DNA of 64,000 nucleotides, taken from assembly GCF_025998535.1 (NCBI RefSeq), contig NZ_AP024233.1, forward strand, positions 2,876,001 to 2,940,000, given 5' to 3'. The notes beneath the pieces were generated by a model. That model saw nothing but the letters and a program-made list of their open reading frames with translations, ran no database searches and had not been told where the DNA came from. Shown piece by piece: positions 35,724 to 45,631 of the stretch (position 1 is its first letter; the number at the start of each line of letters is the position of its first letter). Position numbers and translations under genes: made by a program. Source of the DNA: Desulfolithobacter dissulfuricans (GTDB taxonomy: Bacteria > Desulfobacterota > Desulfobulbia > Desulfobulbales > Desulfobulbaceae).

Positions 35724-36635
35724 TCAGATCCGCGAACCGACACTGCGGTAATGTTGCCACCGTTCTTCTTCAGGCAGGGCAAGGAAAGCGTGCAACTCGG
35801 CCAGCATCTCCTCCCGGTCCTCCTGGAGCGAGCCACTGACATTGATATAGTTGTTGGCATGATCGCAGACAAAAAAGGTGTCCAGAGGCTCAAGGAGTTC
35901 GAGCAGCAGCTTGAGCTCGAGCACCGTCCCCTCCGGAGTCTGCTCGACAAAGGAGCCATCCCTGACCTGTTCCCACAGGGGACATGGGGGACCGCCGGCT
36001 TCCCGGTAGAGCCACAGGCGACGCAGGCGGACAAAATCCGGCCTGCTTGTATTGATAAGCCAGGCGGTGCGCCTGATATGTCGCTGCCAGTGATCGCGAC
36101 CGCCAAGGCCGAGCAGGACATACCAGGAGACCTGGATCCCGGCGTCCCGGAGCCAGGTGGTCACCCGCTGCACCATCTCCGGCGACTGCCCCTTGCGGTG
36201 GAACCGCAGAGTTTCCGGATCGCCGGATTCAAGGCCCATGTGCACCCGGTTGAGCCCGGCCCGGGCAAGAACCTGCACCCCTTCCCGGCCAAGCCTGTGC
36301 AGGGTCGAGGCCCTGGCATAACAGGTAAGCCGCTCCACCGGCAACCGGGAACGCAGGTAGCGGGCAACCTCGACAAAAACTTCCAGCCCGGCCTCCAGCG
36401 GATCACCATCGCCGAAAAACGCGGTCCGGGCCCGGGGATGGCGGGCCAGGAGCAGATCGATATCCTCCTTGATCTCCGCCGCACTCCGGCGGGAAAATCC
36501 GGGTTCACCCAGAGCCGGATAAATACCGCAGAAACGGCACCGGTTCCAGCGACATCCCCTGGTCACCCGGACCAGCAGGCTACGCCACTCACTGGGTGGA
36601 CGGATAAGAGGAGTTTCGGGTTTCTTCTGTACCAT
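35724..36635 (-). CDS. Radical SAM protein
   Basis: A soluble protein of about 303 residues with the radical SAM cluster motif CRWNRCRFCG (CxxxCxxC) near residue 30, followed by FFGDGDPL, a GLNRVHMGLESG strand and WYVLLGLGG, typical of Elp3/HemN-like barrels. There is no cobalamin-binding or SPASM domain. It sits between another radical SAM gene and a BASS transporter, all on the minus strand, so a joint pathway is possible. The substrate is unknown. ATG 36635 is preferred (MVQKKPETP). Confidence 0.85.
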   Translation of the reverse strand: MVQKKPETPLIRPPSEWRSLLVRVTRGCRWNRCRFCGIYPALGEPGFSRRSAAEIKEDIDLLLARHPRARTAFFGDGDPLEAGLEVFVEVARYLRSRLPVERLTCYARASTLHRLGREGVQVLARAGLNRVHMGLESGDPETLRFHRKGQSPEMVQRVTTWLRDAGIQVSWYVLLGLGGRDHWQRHIRRTAWLINTSRPDFVRLRRLWLYREAGGPPCPLWEQVRDGSFVEQTPEGTVLELKLLLELLEPLDTFFVCDHANNYINVSGSLQEDREEMLAELHAFLALPEEERWQHYRSVGSRI

Positions 36636-36766
36636 GATTCCAGTCAATGACCACTTCCCGGCCCGCAAAAAAATTGCGGTGTGACAGCATGCACACTGGC
36701 CAATATCTTATACCACTCCCCGGACATATGCATGGAAATTCCAGCCGGGATCCAGGGGCAAAAACC

Positions 36767-38422
36767 TCAGCCGGGCAGCACCAGCACCCGGCAATGGTTG
36801 AATACCCCGCCACTTTCTTCGGGCAGGAACGCGACCACGCCGCCGGAACCATCATCCTGCAGGCCGAGCTCAGCCAGGGCCGGGCCGGAAAAATATTCGA
36901 ACTGGCATTTCTTCAGAAATTCATCCCGTTCCCGGTGACTGTAGATCCCTTCCAGGTTCTGCGGCAACCGGAGACGCAGCTCCCGGCGCAGGGTTGTAAA
37001 AGAAGGACTCCGGAGGTGGGACGGCAGGTAGCGGAAACCGCAACGCAGCCAGTCGTAGCGAAGCAGCTCCCTGAGTAACGGCCCGTCCTCCCTGGCCGAA
37101 ACCAGCTCGAAGAGCAGCCGGCTCATGGCCTTCTGGGTCCGGGCCCGGCTGAAAAAATCCCGTTTCCGGGCCAGGGCGAGCAGGGAAGTGAAAAAGCGGG
37201 CCGCGTCCTCGCCGGTCCGGGCCAGGTAGTTCCACAGGGAGGGAAAATAGCGGTTGTTGTGGAAGGCCTCCACCAGTTCACAGAAAAAATAGAGCTCCCG
37301 GAGGGTTTCATGGTCCAGCCAGCGGGTGGCCAGGATCTCGTAGGGCGGTTCCTGGCAGAACACCAGGCCAAACTCCGGCGCCCGGGCGGCCATCTCCGTG
37401 CCCGGCAGTACCTTGAGCAAGCCCATCTGGATATGATGGGGGCGAACCCGGAAGAGACGGTTGAACCCCTGGTAAAAGGTCGCCTGGTCCTCGTGGGGCA
37501 GGCCGAGGATCAGATCCACATGGATGTGGATGGTGTTGAGCGCCACCAGTTCCCTGATGTTGTCCAGGGCCGCTTCCTGGTCCATCCGGCGGTTGACTGC
37601 AGCCAGGGTCGGTGGATGGAGACTCTGGATCCCGATTTCGAACTGGAAACGGTTCGGGGGCACGGTGCGGAGAAAGGTATGCATCTCGCCGGTGAACCGG
37701 TCCGGGGCGATCTCGAAATGACACCTGGTGGAGCCAGGCCGGGAGACCAGATGCGCCCAGATGGCCAGGGCACGGCCGGGGTCGTCATTGAAGGTCCGGT
37801 CGACAAACTTGATGATCGGGGGTTCGTGTTCCAGGATCGAATCCAATTCGGACTTAACCTGGTCCAGTGGTTTATGGCGCACCCCCCTGGAGATGGAGGA
37901 CAGACAGTAGGAACAGAAAAAAGGGCAGCCCCTGGACGACTCATAGTAGATCTGGCGGTGACGGAGCTCGCCTTGAAAATCGTTCGCCTCGTACGGGGAC
38001 GCAAAACGCTGGCTGACCCCGGCCCGGTATTCGGCCTTGAGCCGGCGGGCCTGGAGATCCCTGAAAAATTGCCCGCCCACCCCCTCTATCTCGCCCCGGA
38101 CCAGGGTGCAGGTGGGCGGCAGCCCGGTGAGCACAGGCGCCTGGGGACCACCGATGACCACCGGCAGCTCGGGCCGTATACGGGCCAGGTCATGGATAAG
38201 CCGCCGGACATAGCCATGGTTCCAGACATAGACGGAAAAAAAGATGGCGTCCGCTCCGGAACCGGCCAAAGTGAGCAGGGTCTGGTAATAGGGGTCACCC
38301 AGGGAAAACTGGCTGATCCGTACCCGGCATCCGGGAAGAAAGGTTGCAAGCTCGTTGCGGATATAAAAAAGCGCCAGGCAGGAATGGGAATAGCGGCAGT
38401 TGATGGCGACAAGATGGTACAT
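36767..38422 (-). CDS. B12-binding-domain radical SAM protein (DUF4080-like)
   Basis: The 551-residue protein has an N-terminal cobalamin-binding-like Rossmann domain (about 1-140; SHSCLALFYIRNELA, ADAIFFSVYVWNHGYV, VVIGGPQAP) and a radical SAM core with CPFFCSYC near residue 174. It continues with KFVDRTFNDDPGRAL and HVDLILGLPHEDQATF, and a C-terminal extension of about 200 residues of the DUF4080 kind. Such enzymes methylate or rearrange unknown substrates. If the first domain binds cobalamin it is a local B12 consumer. No His ligand (DxHxxG) is evident. Confidence 0.82.
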   Translation of the reverse strand: MYHLVAINCRYSHSCLALFYIRNELATFLPGCRVRISQFSLGDPYYQTLLTLAGSGADAIFFSVYVWNHGYVRRLIHDLARIRPELPVVIGGPQAPVLTGLPPTCTLVRGEIEGVGGQFFRDLQARRLKAEYRAGVSQRFASPYEANDFQGELRHRQIYYESSRGCPFFCSYCLSSISRGVRHKPLDQVKSELDSILEHEPPIIKFVDRTFNDDPGRALAIWAHLVSRPGSTRCHFEIAPDRFTGEMHTFLRTVPPNRFQFEIGIQSLHPPTLAAVNRRMDQEAALDNIRELVALNTIHIHVDLILGLPHEDQATFYQGFNRLFRVRPHHIQMGLLKVLPGTEMAARAPEFGLVFCQEPPYEILATRWLDHETLRELYFFCELVEAFHNNRYFPSLWNYLARTGEDAARFFTSLLALARKRDFFSRARTQKAMSRLLFELVSAREDGPLLRELLRYDWLRCGFRYLPSHLRSPSFTTLRRELRLRLPQNLEGIYSHRERDEFLKKCQFEYFSGPALAELGLQDDGSGGVVAFLPEESGGVFNHCRVLVLPG

Positions 38423-38668
38423 GGAAAACAGGTCGATCCCGGCTGGACCCGGCGCAGGATGGGGGCTGCCGGGCCTGATGGACAGAGGTTCCTTGATTTA
38501 TTCCCTGCCTGCGGGACCACGCGACCAGCCACACACACTCTTTCCAGAGTGGTTCGCCCCGGCCAGGCCCCAACGGGCAGGGATGTGTGGACATGATACC
38601 AGCAAACACCGCCGGGGCGCCACGTTCTTTCTCAGGTTCCGTCAGCCGGCACCACCGGCACCGGTCGC
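38423..38668. other. G+C-rich intergenic region
   Basis: Non-coding, between two minus-strand genes. Apart from a short IR-like CCGGCACCACCGGCACCGG run near 38650, nothing specific is seen. Confidence 0.25.
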
Positions 38669-39220
38669 TCAGGCCAGAAAAACACCCGCGGCCAGCAGCA
38701 GCGCGCCCCCGATCACCAGCAGCCAGTCCAGGGGACGATAGCGCAGGATAAAGAGCCCGGTCAGGGTCACCAGGAGAATGGTGACACAGGCGAAATCGGC
38801 CACCACCAGCCAGGCGGTGGAGGTCTTGAAGACTTTGTGCAATCTGTTGAGATAATTCCAGGGTTGGCGCGGAGTTTTGTCGATTTGCTCCATCGTCCCC
38901 CGGGCCGGATCAATGATATAGGTGGTCCTGCCATGGGAACCGTAGAGAAATTCGATGGTGGAGGCGCCGCGGATGCGGATGACCGTGGGATCATCGCTCC
39001 GCCCGATCTGGTTCTTGTAGAAGTCGATAAACTCGCGCATCATGGCGGTATCCGACTTTTCCACCCGGGTTACGCTGCGGTGCCTGTCGATAAAATAGCC
39101 AAAACTTTTCCGGTGGTTCAGGAGCAGGCCGGTGAGGCAGTAAAAAACAACCAGTCCGGCCAGAAACAGGCCGAACCAGCGATGCAGGTTACGGAGCAGA
39201 TGTCTTGTCTTGGGGTCCAT
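38669..39220 (-). CDS. PepSY-associated membrane protein
   Basis: A 183-residue membrane protein with an N-terminal helix (WFGLFLAGLVVFYCLTGLLLNHRKSF), a soluble external domain (residues 45-130) and two closely spaced C-terminal helices (LVVADFACVTILLVTLTGLFIL and WLLVIGGALLLAAGVFLA). The HRWFGL...TGLLLNH pattern is that of PepSY-associated membrane proteins, often linked to iron or siderophore reduction. It is the last gene behind nrdD-nrdG on the minus strand, with no obvious functional tie. Confidence 0.75.
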   Translation of the reverse strand: MDPKTRHLLRNLHRWFGLFLAGLVVFYCLTGLLLNHRKSFGYFIDRHRSVTRVEKSDTAMMREFIDFYKNQIGRSDDPTVIRIRGASTIEFLYGSHGRTTYIIDPARGTMEQIDKTPRQPWNYLNRLHKVFKTSTAWLVVADFACVTILLVTLTGLFILRYRPLDWLLVIGGALLLAAGVFLA

Positions 39221-39253
39221 GACTGTGGATTCTGGAAAGAGAGTACTGGTGGT

Positions 39254-39883
39254 TCAACTGTTGGTGGAAAAGGAGCCACAGAGATCCGGGCGCAGGGCAT
39301 TTTCCGGCCGGAACGGCTGGAAGACATGCTGCATGGACGGAGGCAGCATGGCCGGGATCAGTTCCCGCTCCTCGGGCCGATGGAGCCCGTCCACCCAGGT
39401 GGTTCGGAACATGGCCGGGATACCGGCCCGGGAGATGATGCCGATGGAGCTCATGATACGGGCCGGCTCCACCGGAACTCCGGCCAGGATATGGTACCGC
39501 TCCGGTGTGGCCTTGACATCCATGGCAATGAAATCCACCAGGTTATCCGCCAGCAGATACTCGAGGGCCCTGGGCCTGGAACCGTTGGTGTCGAGCTTGA
39601 CCAGGAAACCCATATCCCGCACCGTACGACAGAAATCGGCCAGATCCGGGTGCAGGGTGGGCTCGCCGCCGGTGATAACCACCCCTTCAAGCAGCCCGCG
39701 CCGCTTGTGGAGAAAGGCAAGGATATCCGCCTCGCCGATCTCCTGCTCCGGGTTCCTTGACGGCAACAGAGCACCGTTGTGACAGAAGGGGCAGCGGAAG
39801 TTGCAACCCTGGGTAAAGACCACAGCCGCCATCTTGCCCGGATAATCGCAGAGGGAAAACCGCTGCAGGCCGCCAAAACGCAT
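39254..39883 (-). CDS. nrdG: Anaerobic ribonucleotide reductase activating enzyme NrdG
   Basis: NrdG is the radical SAM activase that generates the glycyl radical on NrdD. The 209-residue protein has GLQRFSLCDYPGKMAAVVFTQGCNFRCPFCHNG with the CxxxCxxC cluster, VVITGGEPTLHPD and VKLDTNGSRP. ATG 39883 follows GGAGGT. It begins 6 nt after the probable nrdD stop at 39890. The type matches the longer NrdG found in many strict anaerobes and archaea. Confidence 0.94.
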   Translation of the reverse strand: MRFGGLQRFSLCDYPGKMAAVVFTQGCNFRCPFCHNGALLPSRNPEQEIGEADILAFLHKRRGLLEGVVITGGEPTLHPDLADFCRTVRDMGFLVKLDTNGSRPRALEYLLADNLVDFIAMDVKATPERYHILAGVPVEPARIMSSIGIISRAGIPAMFRTTWVDGLHRPEERELIPAMLPPSMQHVFQPFRPENALRPDLCGSFSTNS

Positions 39884-39889
39884 GCCGGG

Positions 39890-42033
39890 CTACCTCCGGC
39901 CGGCCCCGGCCACCCGGTAGCGGCTGCGCAGGGGAACTCGTCACGCTTGCCACTGTTCCACTGGTCCACCGGCCGCAGGTAGCCGACCACCCGGGAATAG
40001 ATCTCGGTACGGGCACCGCACCGGGGGCACTTCTGCTGTTCGCCCCGCAGATAACCGTGGTCCGGACAGATGGAAAACGACGGGGTGATAGTAAAATAAG
40101 GCAACCGGTAGGAGCTGCAGACCTTTTTGACGAAGGCCTTTACCGCCCCGGGATCGACCTCCGATTCCCCGAGGAAGACATGCTGAACCGTGCCGCCGGT
40201 ATAGCGGGACTGGAGCGGATCCTGCAGGTCGAGGATTTCGAAGATATCGTCACTGAAGTTGACCGGCAGCTGGGTGGAATTGGAATAGATGGGCACCTGG
40301 CCGTCACTGCTGGTGCGCAGGGTACAGCGCATCTCCGGAAACCGGTGCGCATCGAGCCGGGCCAGCCGGAAACCGGTCCCCTCGGCCGGAGTGGCCTCCA
40401 GGTTGTAGTGGTTCCCGGTTTCCTCCTGGAACTGCTGCAGCCTGGCCCGCATGTGATCCAGCACGCGGATGGCGAACCGCTGGCCCGCCCTTTCTCCGAT
40501 GGTCTGGCCGAGAAAGTTGAGGCAGGCCTCGTTCATACCGATGAGACCGATGGTGGAAAAATGGTTGTTCCAGAAGGAACCGAACCGTTCCCGCACGTGG
40601 CGCAGATAGTAACGGGTATAGGGATAGAGCCCTTTATCGGTGAACTGCTCAAGAACCTTGCGTTTGGTCTCAAGGCTGGTACGGGCTGTCTCCATGAGCT
40701 GGTCGAGACGGGAGAAGAAATCAGCCTCGTCCGTGGCCTGGTACCCCAGGGCCCCCATATTGATGGTGACCACGCCGATGGAACCCGTGAGGGGATTGGC
40801 ACCGAAAAGTCCACCGCCCCGTTTCTCCAGCTGCCGGGTATCAAGCCGCAGGCGGCAGCACATGGACCGGGCGTCGTCCGGGGAGAGATCCGAGTTGACG
40901 AAATTGGCGAAATAGGGGATCCCATAGCGGGCTGTCACCTCCCACAGGGGTTCCAGGTCCGGGTCATCCCAGTTGAAATCATCGGTGATGTTGTAGGTGG
41001 GAATGGGAAAAGTGAACACCCGGCCCCGGGCATCGCCTTCGGAGAGCACCTCGAGAAAGGCCCGGTTGAAAAGCCCCATCTCTGCCTGGTAGTCGCCATA
41101 AACCGTGTCCTGCTGCTCACCGCCGATGATCACCGGCTGGGAGGCCAGGGCATGCGGCACCTGCAGATCCAGGGTCAGGTTGGTAAAGGGGGTCTGGAAT
41201 CCGACCCGGGTCGGGACGTTCAGGTTGAAGATAAACTCCTGCAGTGCCTGCTTCACCTCCCGGTACTCGAGTCGGTCGTGGCGGATAAAGGGCGCCAGCA
41301 GGGTATCAAAGGAGGAAAAGGCCTGGGCCCCGGCGGCCTCGCCCTGGAGAGTATAGAAAAAGTTGACGATCTGGCCAAGCGCGGTGCGCAGGTGACGGGC
41401 CGGAGCTGATTCGGCCTTGCCCGAGGCGCCGCGGAATCCCACCCGGAGCAGGTCCTGGAGGTCCCAGCCCACGCAGTATACCGAAAGCTGGCCCAGGTCA
41501 TGGATGTGCAGGTCTCCCTGCTGGTGGGCCCGGCGGACCTCGGGGGTGTATATCTTGCTGAGCCAGTAGACCTTGCTTACTTCGCTGGCGATATAGTTGT
41601 TGAGGCCCTGGAGGGAATAGGCCATGTTGGAGTTTTCCTCCACCTGCCAGTCGAGCCGTTCCAGGTAGCTCTCGATCAGCTCCACGTCCGCCTTCTGGAC
41701 CATCTCCCGTATCCGGGCGTGCTGATCCCGGTAGAGAATATAGGCCTTGGCTGTTTTCTTGTACGGCGAGGCCAGCAGCACCTCTTCCACCAGGTCCTGA
41801 ATGGTCTCCACCTCAAGGGTCTCATCGGACAGCATGGCCTGGGCCAGGCTGAGGACCCGGATGGTCAGCCGCCGGGCCTCCACCCGGCCAAATTCACCGG
41901 TGGCGCGGCCCGCCTTCAGGATCGCATCGGTGATCTTGTCCACCACAAAGGGGACCAACCGGCCATCACGTTTACGAATGGTGGTGAAAAGAGCAGACTC
42001 TGCCGCGGACGCGGCCTGAACAGACACGGACAT
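39890..42033 (-). CDS. nrdD: Anaerobic (class III) ribonucleoside-triphosphate reductase NrdD
   Basis: NrdD reduces ribonucleotides with a glycyl radical. It has an N-terminal ATP-cone (IRKRDGRLVPFVVDKITDAI), the catalytic barrel (FIFNLNVPTRVGFQTPFTN; GDLHIHDLG), a C-terminal zinc site (CPDHGYLRGEQQKCPRCG) and the radical loop RVVGYLRPVDQWN with the glycyl residue. The open frame runs past the natural end into nrdG and reaches 39451. Adding one base at the G4 tract 39931-39934 gives an end LRSRYRVAGAGRR and a stop at 39890, just before nrdG. ATG 42033 follows GGAGAG. A cobalamin riboswitch lies upstream. Confidence 0.93.
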
Positions 42034-42069
42034 ACCTCTCTCCTTTCCTCGAAGGGTCAAGTGCGGGAC

Positions 42070-42292
42070 ATGTTGCCGGCAGGTCTTCGGACTTGTGGAC
42101 AGGGGAACATGGTTCTCTTCCTACTGACCGTCGCTTCCCATCCCCGGAGGGGACAGTGCTTTTCCCGTTGCCGGGAGACGGTGGTCGTTTCCACTTACCG
42201 CTGCGGGACAGTTCCGGATTTGCACCGGATTCCCTGTCGTCCGGCTCGTAGCCAGACTGCCACGCTTCCCTTGAAGCGTACCGGCAATGTTG
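42070..42292 (-). promoter_or_regulatory. Cobalamin riboswitch upstream of nrdD
   Basis: On the minus strand the leader reads CTTCAAGGGAAGCG, then AGGGAATCCGGTGCAAATCC, GGAACTGTCCCGCAGCGGTAA and the B12 box AAGTCCGAAGACCTGCC, the canonical cobalamin riboswitch core. It ends about 37 nt before the nrdD start. When B12 is plentiful, it should shut off this B12-independent reductase. Confidence 0.95.
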
Positions 42293-42369
42293 CGTTTCGC
42301 CACTATATATTGTGGCTCACATTTAGTCAAACACCAAATGAGGGATTTTCCCTCTCGAAAAAAAGGGGG

Positions 42370-44184
42370 TCAGAAATCCTGCCGATCCCAGGTCGATTCC
42401 TTGAATTTGCGTATCTGGGCCAGGTAATAACGCCGGTTTTCCGGATCCAGTTTCAGGGCCTTGAGTTCGGTCAGGATGGCCTCTTCCTTCAGGTTGTTGG
42501 CCCAGTAGGCCGTAGCCAGGGTGTCTAAAATGTACCCCTGCTGCTTGAGAGTGGCGGCGGTCCGGGCCAGGGTCAGGGCGCGGATTGGATCGCGGAGTGC
42601 GGGATCACTGGCCGTGAGCAGCAGCCAGGCCAGGTTGTTGGCCACGTCACCATTGAGCGGATCGAGTTTCAGGGCCCGCTCATAGGCGTTGATGGCCTTG
42701 CGTTCCATCTTCTTTTCCTGCATCAGATCGCCAAGGAGCAGGAGCCAGACCGAGTTTTTCGGTTCCTGCCGAAGTTTCTGCTCCAGCACGGCCTCCATGT
42801 ACCTTGTCTCGTTACCGGCGGCCAGTTTGTCCAGATCCACCTGCCGCACAGCCACCACGCAGCTGAGCACGATCAGGGTATAGGCCGCCATCCCAAGCCA
42901 GACCTTGCGGTCATGGCGATGGATGAGAGAGCGGTCCTGTTCGCAGCGCTGGAGAAAATCGATCCGTTCGCCGATGCCGAAATGGTGCCACGATTTTTCA
43001 TCGCGGATATTGCCCGACAGGGTGGCTATCTTTTCAAAGGAACGGATAAGAGGCCAACTGGTACCCTGGGCCCGGAACACGTACAGATCGGCCTGCCGTT
43101 CAAAGTTGCGGATAAAAAAGCCAAAGATGAAACGGAAATAGACGATCATCAGCAGAAGGATCAGCCCGCCGCTGAACAGGGCCAGCAGGGTGTCGGGCGA
43201 GACATGCAGCCGCTCCACCGTCAAGTAGAAAAAGTCCCAACCCAGGACCAGGTAGGGCAGCACCCGGGCAAGGGCGCCGGCCAGGAGGCTGAACCCGAGG
43301 AAAAGATAGATATAGAGCACCAGGTGCATCCGCTTGACATGACCTATCTCGTGGGCCAGCACCGATTCCAGCTCTTCCGGATCCAGGGCGGCCAGCAGAG
43401 CCGGGGTTACCAGTAGATAGCGGAAACGGGGAACGATACCCATGATCCCGGCGGTCAGGACCTGGCCTTCGAACAGCGGCCAGTAGAGGATTTCCGCCTT
43501 GAAATCCTGCTGCCGACAGAACCGTTCTATCTCCCGGCGCAGGGGGGAATCCGGCATGGGCCGGCAGTTCCACAGCCAGCGGACCAGAGGCGGAAAGAAG
43601 ACGGCCAGGAAAACGACAAAGGCCGTAAAAAGAATCAGGTCGCCCCAGGGTGAGGTCAGGACCTGCTGAAAACGGGGCAGGGGCAGGGACGAGAGCAGAT
43701 CAAAGACCAGAGACAGAACCAGCCAGGGCAGAACAATGGGCAGATTGGCCTTGATATTGGATACCACGAACCCGGCCGGGGTATAGCGTCGCTGAAATAC
43801 GGCCTCGTAAGCGGGTCGGGCCTTAAGCCACATCAGGGACAGGAAAACGAAGAAAACCGCCAGCCCGCCCAGGTTCTCCAGGACCGGCAGCCGGCCGCCC
43901 AGGGAAAGAAAACGGAGGTAATACTTAAGATCAACCACATAGACGGCGACCAGGAAGAACAGAACCGCCAGGATGGAAAGCCGCCTTTCGGCGGAAAAAT
44001 AGGCCGAGGCCGAGCCGAAACGGGCCCGCCGATACAGCCGGCCTGCTATCTGCGAAAAGAGGACCAGCAGGCCACCCAGGACCATGGTTCCGTAGGCGGG
44101 CGCCAGCAGAGGCTCCTTGGGAGCGGTGTCGGTGGAAAAGACAAAGATGACCACCAGAAAATAGATAAGATTATTATAGATCAT
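42370..44184 (-). CDS. Membrane M48 metalloprotease with C-terminal TPR region
   Basis: The 604-residue protein has six or more N-terminal hydrophobic segments, the M48 zinc motif ESVLAHEIGHVKRMH near residue 280, two further hydrophobic helices, RNFERQADLYVF (third ligand region) and, after another membrane helix (about 430-450), a periplasmic TPR region. TPR units include NSVWLLLLGDLMQEKKMERKAINAYERALKLDP and GDVANNLAWLLLTASDP. This resembles Ste24/HtpX-type peptidases of Desulfobacterota. It is separated from nrdD by the riboswitch and is likely transcribed from its own promoter. Confidence 0.88.
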   Translation of the reverse strand: MIYNNLIYFLVVIFVFSTDTAPKEPLLAPAYGTMVLGGLLVLFSQIAGRLYRRARFGSASAYFSAERRLSILAVLFFLVAVYVVDLKYYLRFLSLGGRLPVLENLGGLAVFFVFLSLMWLKARPAYEAVFQRRYTPAGFVVSNIKANLPIVLPWLVLSLVFDLLSSLPLPRFQQVLTSPWGDLILFTAFVVFLAVFFPPLVRWLWNCRPMPDSPLRREIERFCRQQDFKAEILYWPLFEGQVLTAGIMGIVPRFRYLLVTPALLAALDPEELESVLAHEIGHVKRMHLVLYIYLFLGFSLLAGALARVLPYLVLGWDFFYLTVERLHVSPDTLLALFSGGLILLLMIVYFRFIFGFFIRNFERQADLYVFRAQGTSWPLIRSFEKIATLSGNIRDEKSWHHFGIGERIDFLQRCEQDRSLIHRHDRKVWLGMAAYTLIVLSCVVAVRQVDLDKLAAGNETRYMEAVLEQKLRQEPKNSVWLLLLGDLMQEKKMERKAINAYERALKLDPLNGDVANNLAWLLLTASDPALRDPIRALTLARTAATLKQQGYILDTLATAYWANNLKEEAILTELKALKLDPENRRYYLAQIRKFKESTWDRQDF

Positions 44185-44493
44185 CCCGGAACCACTGCTG
44201 ACAAGGAGTTATATACGATAGGGACCAGATGTCCCGCTCTCTTAACCCGCATATTTCACAAAGATCGTCGCGAAAGGACGGAAAACGCCATCCCTGCAGG
44301 CGGGGAGCACCCCACCGTGGCAGCCGGAGCGTCCGGGGGCCGGACTCGGCACGCGGCCTGGAGAGCTGGAAATTCAAAGACCAAGACTACCACAGGACCA
44401 GGACAACAGAAAATATTTTTTTCTGCACACCTGAAAAAAGATATTGACCCCTGCCCGGATCCTGGTAATATTATCTGTTTCTCTATCAGAGAT
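44185..44493. promoter_or_regulatory. Intergenic region ending in a tRNA promoter
   Basis: No gene is seen for about 250 bp. A good sigma-70 promoter precedes the tRNA: TTGACC (44444-44449), a 16-nt spacer and TAATAT (44466-44471), placing the start site about 15-20 nt before the tRNA. Confidence 0.75.
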
Positions 44494-44570
44494 GGGCCTA
44501 TAGCTCAGCTGGCTAGAGCCACCGGCTCATAACCGGTCGGTCCCTGGTTCGAGTCCAGGTAGGCCCACCA
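44494..44570 (+). tRNA. tRNA with CAU anticodon (tRNA-Ile2 more likely than tRNA-Met)
   Basis: A complete cloverleaf of 77 nt with encoded CCA: acceptor GGGCCTA/TAGGCCC, D-stem GCTC/GAGC, anticodon stem ACCGG/CCGGT with loop CTCATAA (CAT at 44528-44530), T-stem CCTGG/CCAGG. The anticodon arm GGCTCATAACC and the overall body resemble tRNA-Ile whose C34 is changed to lysidine by TilS. An elongator tRNA-Met is the alternative. It is not an initiator, because the acceptor's first pair is G-C. Confidence 0.92.
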
Positions 44571-44767
44571 CGGACAATACGGCATGGCGGGGTACCCACC
44601 ATGCATAACACTACGCAGGATCTTGAACAAAATCATCAGCTTTCGACAATCTGTTTTTTCAGAAACAGACTACAGCAACACCAAGCTCGAGATGAAGAGG
44701 TACATCCCCGGAGGATGTGCCTCTTTTTCTTTGGCATCATTCCTGCGCCACAGCCACAATCGCTACC
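44571..44767 (+). terminator. Intrinsic terminator between tRNA and Nif3-like gene
   Basis: AGAGGTACATCC and GGATGTGCCTCT (44696-44724) form a 12-bp stem with one G-U pair, followed by TTTTTCTTT. It terminates the tRNA transcript. A smaller hairpin CTGTTT / AAACAG sits at about 44651-44668. The terminator lies only about 40 bp before the Nif3-like start. Confidence 0.88.
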
Positions 44768-45580
44768 ATGACGGCAACCGTCCAGCATATTCTTGACATT
44801 CTAGAGCGTATAGCCCCGGCAGAGCTGGCCCAGTCATGGGACAATGTCGGTCTCCTGATCGGTGATCCCGGACAACCGGTGCATGGTATCATGCTGGCCC
44901 TCGATCCCACCTCCCAGGTGCTGGACCAAGCCACGCGACTCCATGCCGACCTGCTCATCACCCACCACCCCCTGATCTTCCACCCGACCAAATCCATTCG
45001 TACCGAACAGCCAGGCGGCCGGCTCATCAGCACAGCCATCCGTCACAACATATGCGTCATAGGCTGTCACACCAATCTCGATGCCGCCAGCGGCGGAGTC
45101 AGCGATATCCTGGCCCGAAGACTTGGTCTTGAAAAAACACGACCCCTTGACCCCACGTCCAGTGAAAGCGCGGCCGATTCCTGTGGCCTCGGTCGGATCG
45201 GGGAATACCCGGTCCCCCTGACTCCCGATGATTTCATCGGCCGCCTCAGGGAGGCCATTGAGCCACCCTGGTTGCTCGAGGCCGGCCCGCGACCCGAGAC
45301 TATCCGCAGGGTGGCGGTCTGCGGCGGCTCATGCTTTGACTATGCCGGAAAAACTCTGGACCTGGGGGCCGATGTCTTTGTCAGCTCGGAGCTCAAGCAC
45401 GCCACGGCCCGCTGGGCCGAGGAGGCCGGACTCTGGCTGGTGGACGGCGGACATTTTGCAACAGAACAGATCGTCATCGCATCGCTCCACCAGGCGCTTA
45501 CAAAGGAACTTGAGGCGGCCGGCCTGGAACTGCCCCTGCATACGGCAGCCCAGCGCAGTCCGCTTGCACGAATATTTTAA
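44768..45580 (+). CDS. Nif3-like dinuclear metal centre protein
   Basis: The 270-residue protein belongs to the NIF3/YbgI family, a broadly conserved metal-binding fold sometimes annotated as GTP cyclohydrolase I type 2. Motifs are APAELAQSWDNVGLLIGDP, LLITHHPLIF (two His ligands), VIGCHTNLDAASGGVSD and SSELKHATARWAEEAGLWLVDGGHFATEQ. ATG 44768 is preferred; the frame upstream crosses the terminator. Typically it is paired with a coiled-coil zinc-ribbon protein, as here. The true function of the family is unclear. Confidence 0.9.
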   Translation: MTATVQHILDILERIAPAELAQSWDNVGLLIGDPGQPVHGIMLALDPTSQVLDQATRLHADLLITHHPLIFHPTKSIRTEQPGGRLISTAIRHNICVIGCHTNLDAASGGVSDILARRLGLEKTRPLDPTSSESAADSCGLGRIGEYPVPLTPDDFIGRLREAIEPPWLLEAGPRPETIRRVAVCGGSCFDYAGKTLDLGADVFVSSELKHATARWAEEAGLWLVDGGHFATEQIVIASLHQALTKELEAAGLELPLHTAAQRSPLARIF

Positions 45581-45631
45581 CTGCCGGCGGTTTTTGCCGG
45601 CCTGAAACCGTGTTGCATAAGGAGTACACCA

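Noticed and set aside
39451-39889. C-terminal extension of NrdD by about 146 residues
   Set aside because: It is an out-of-frame reading through nrdG caused by the break at 39931-39934. Conserved NrdD sequence ends just before it.
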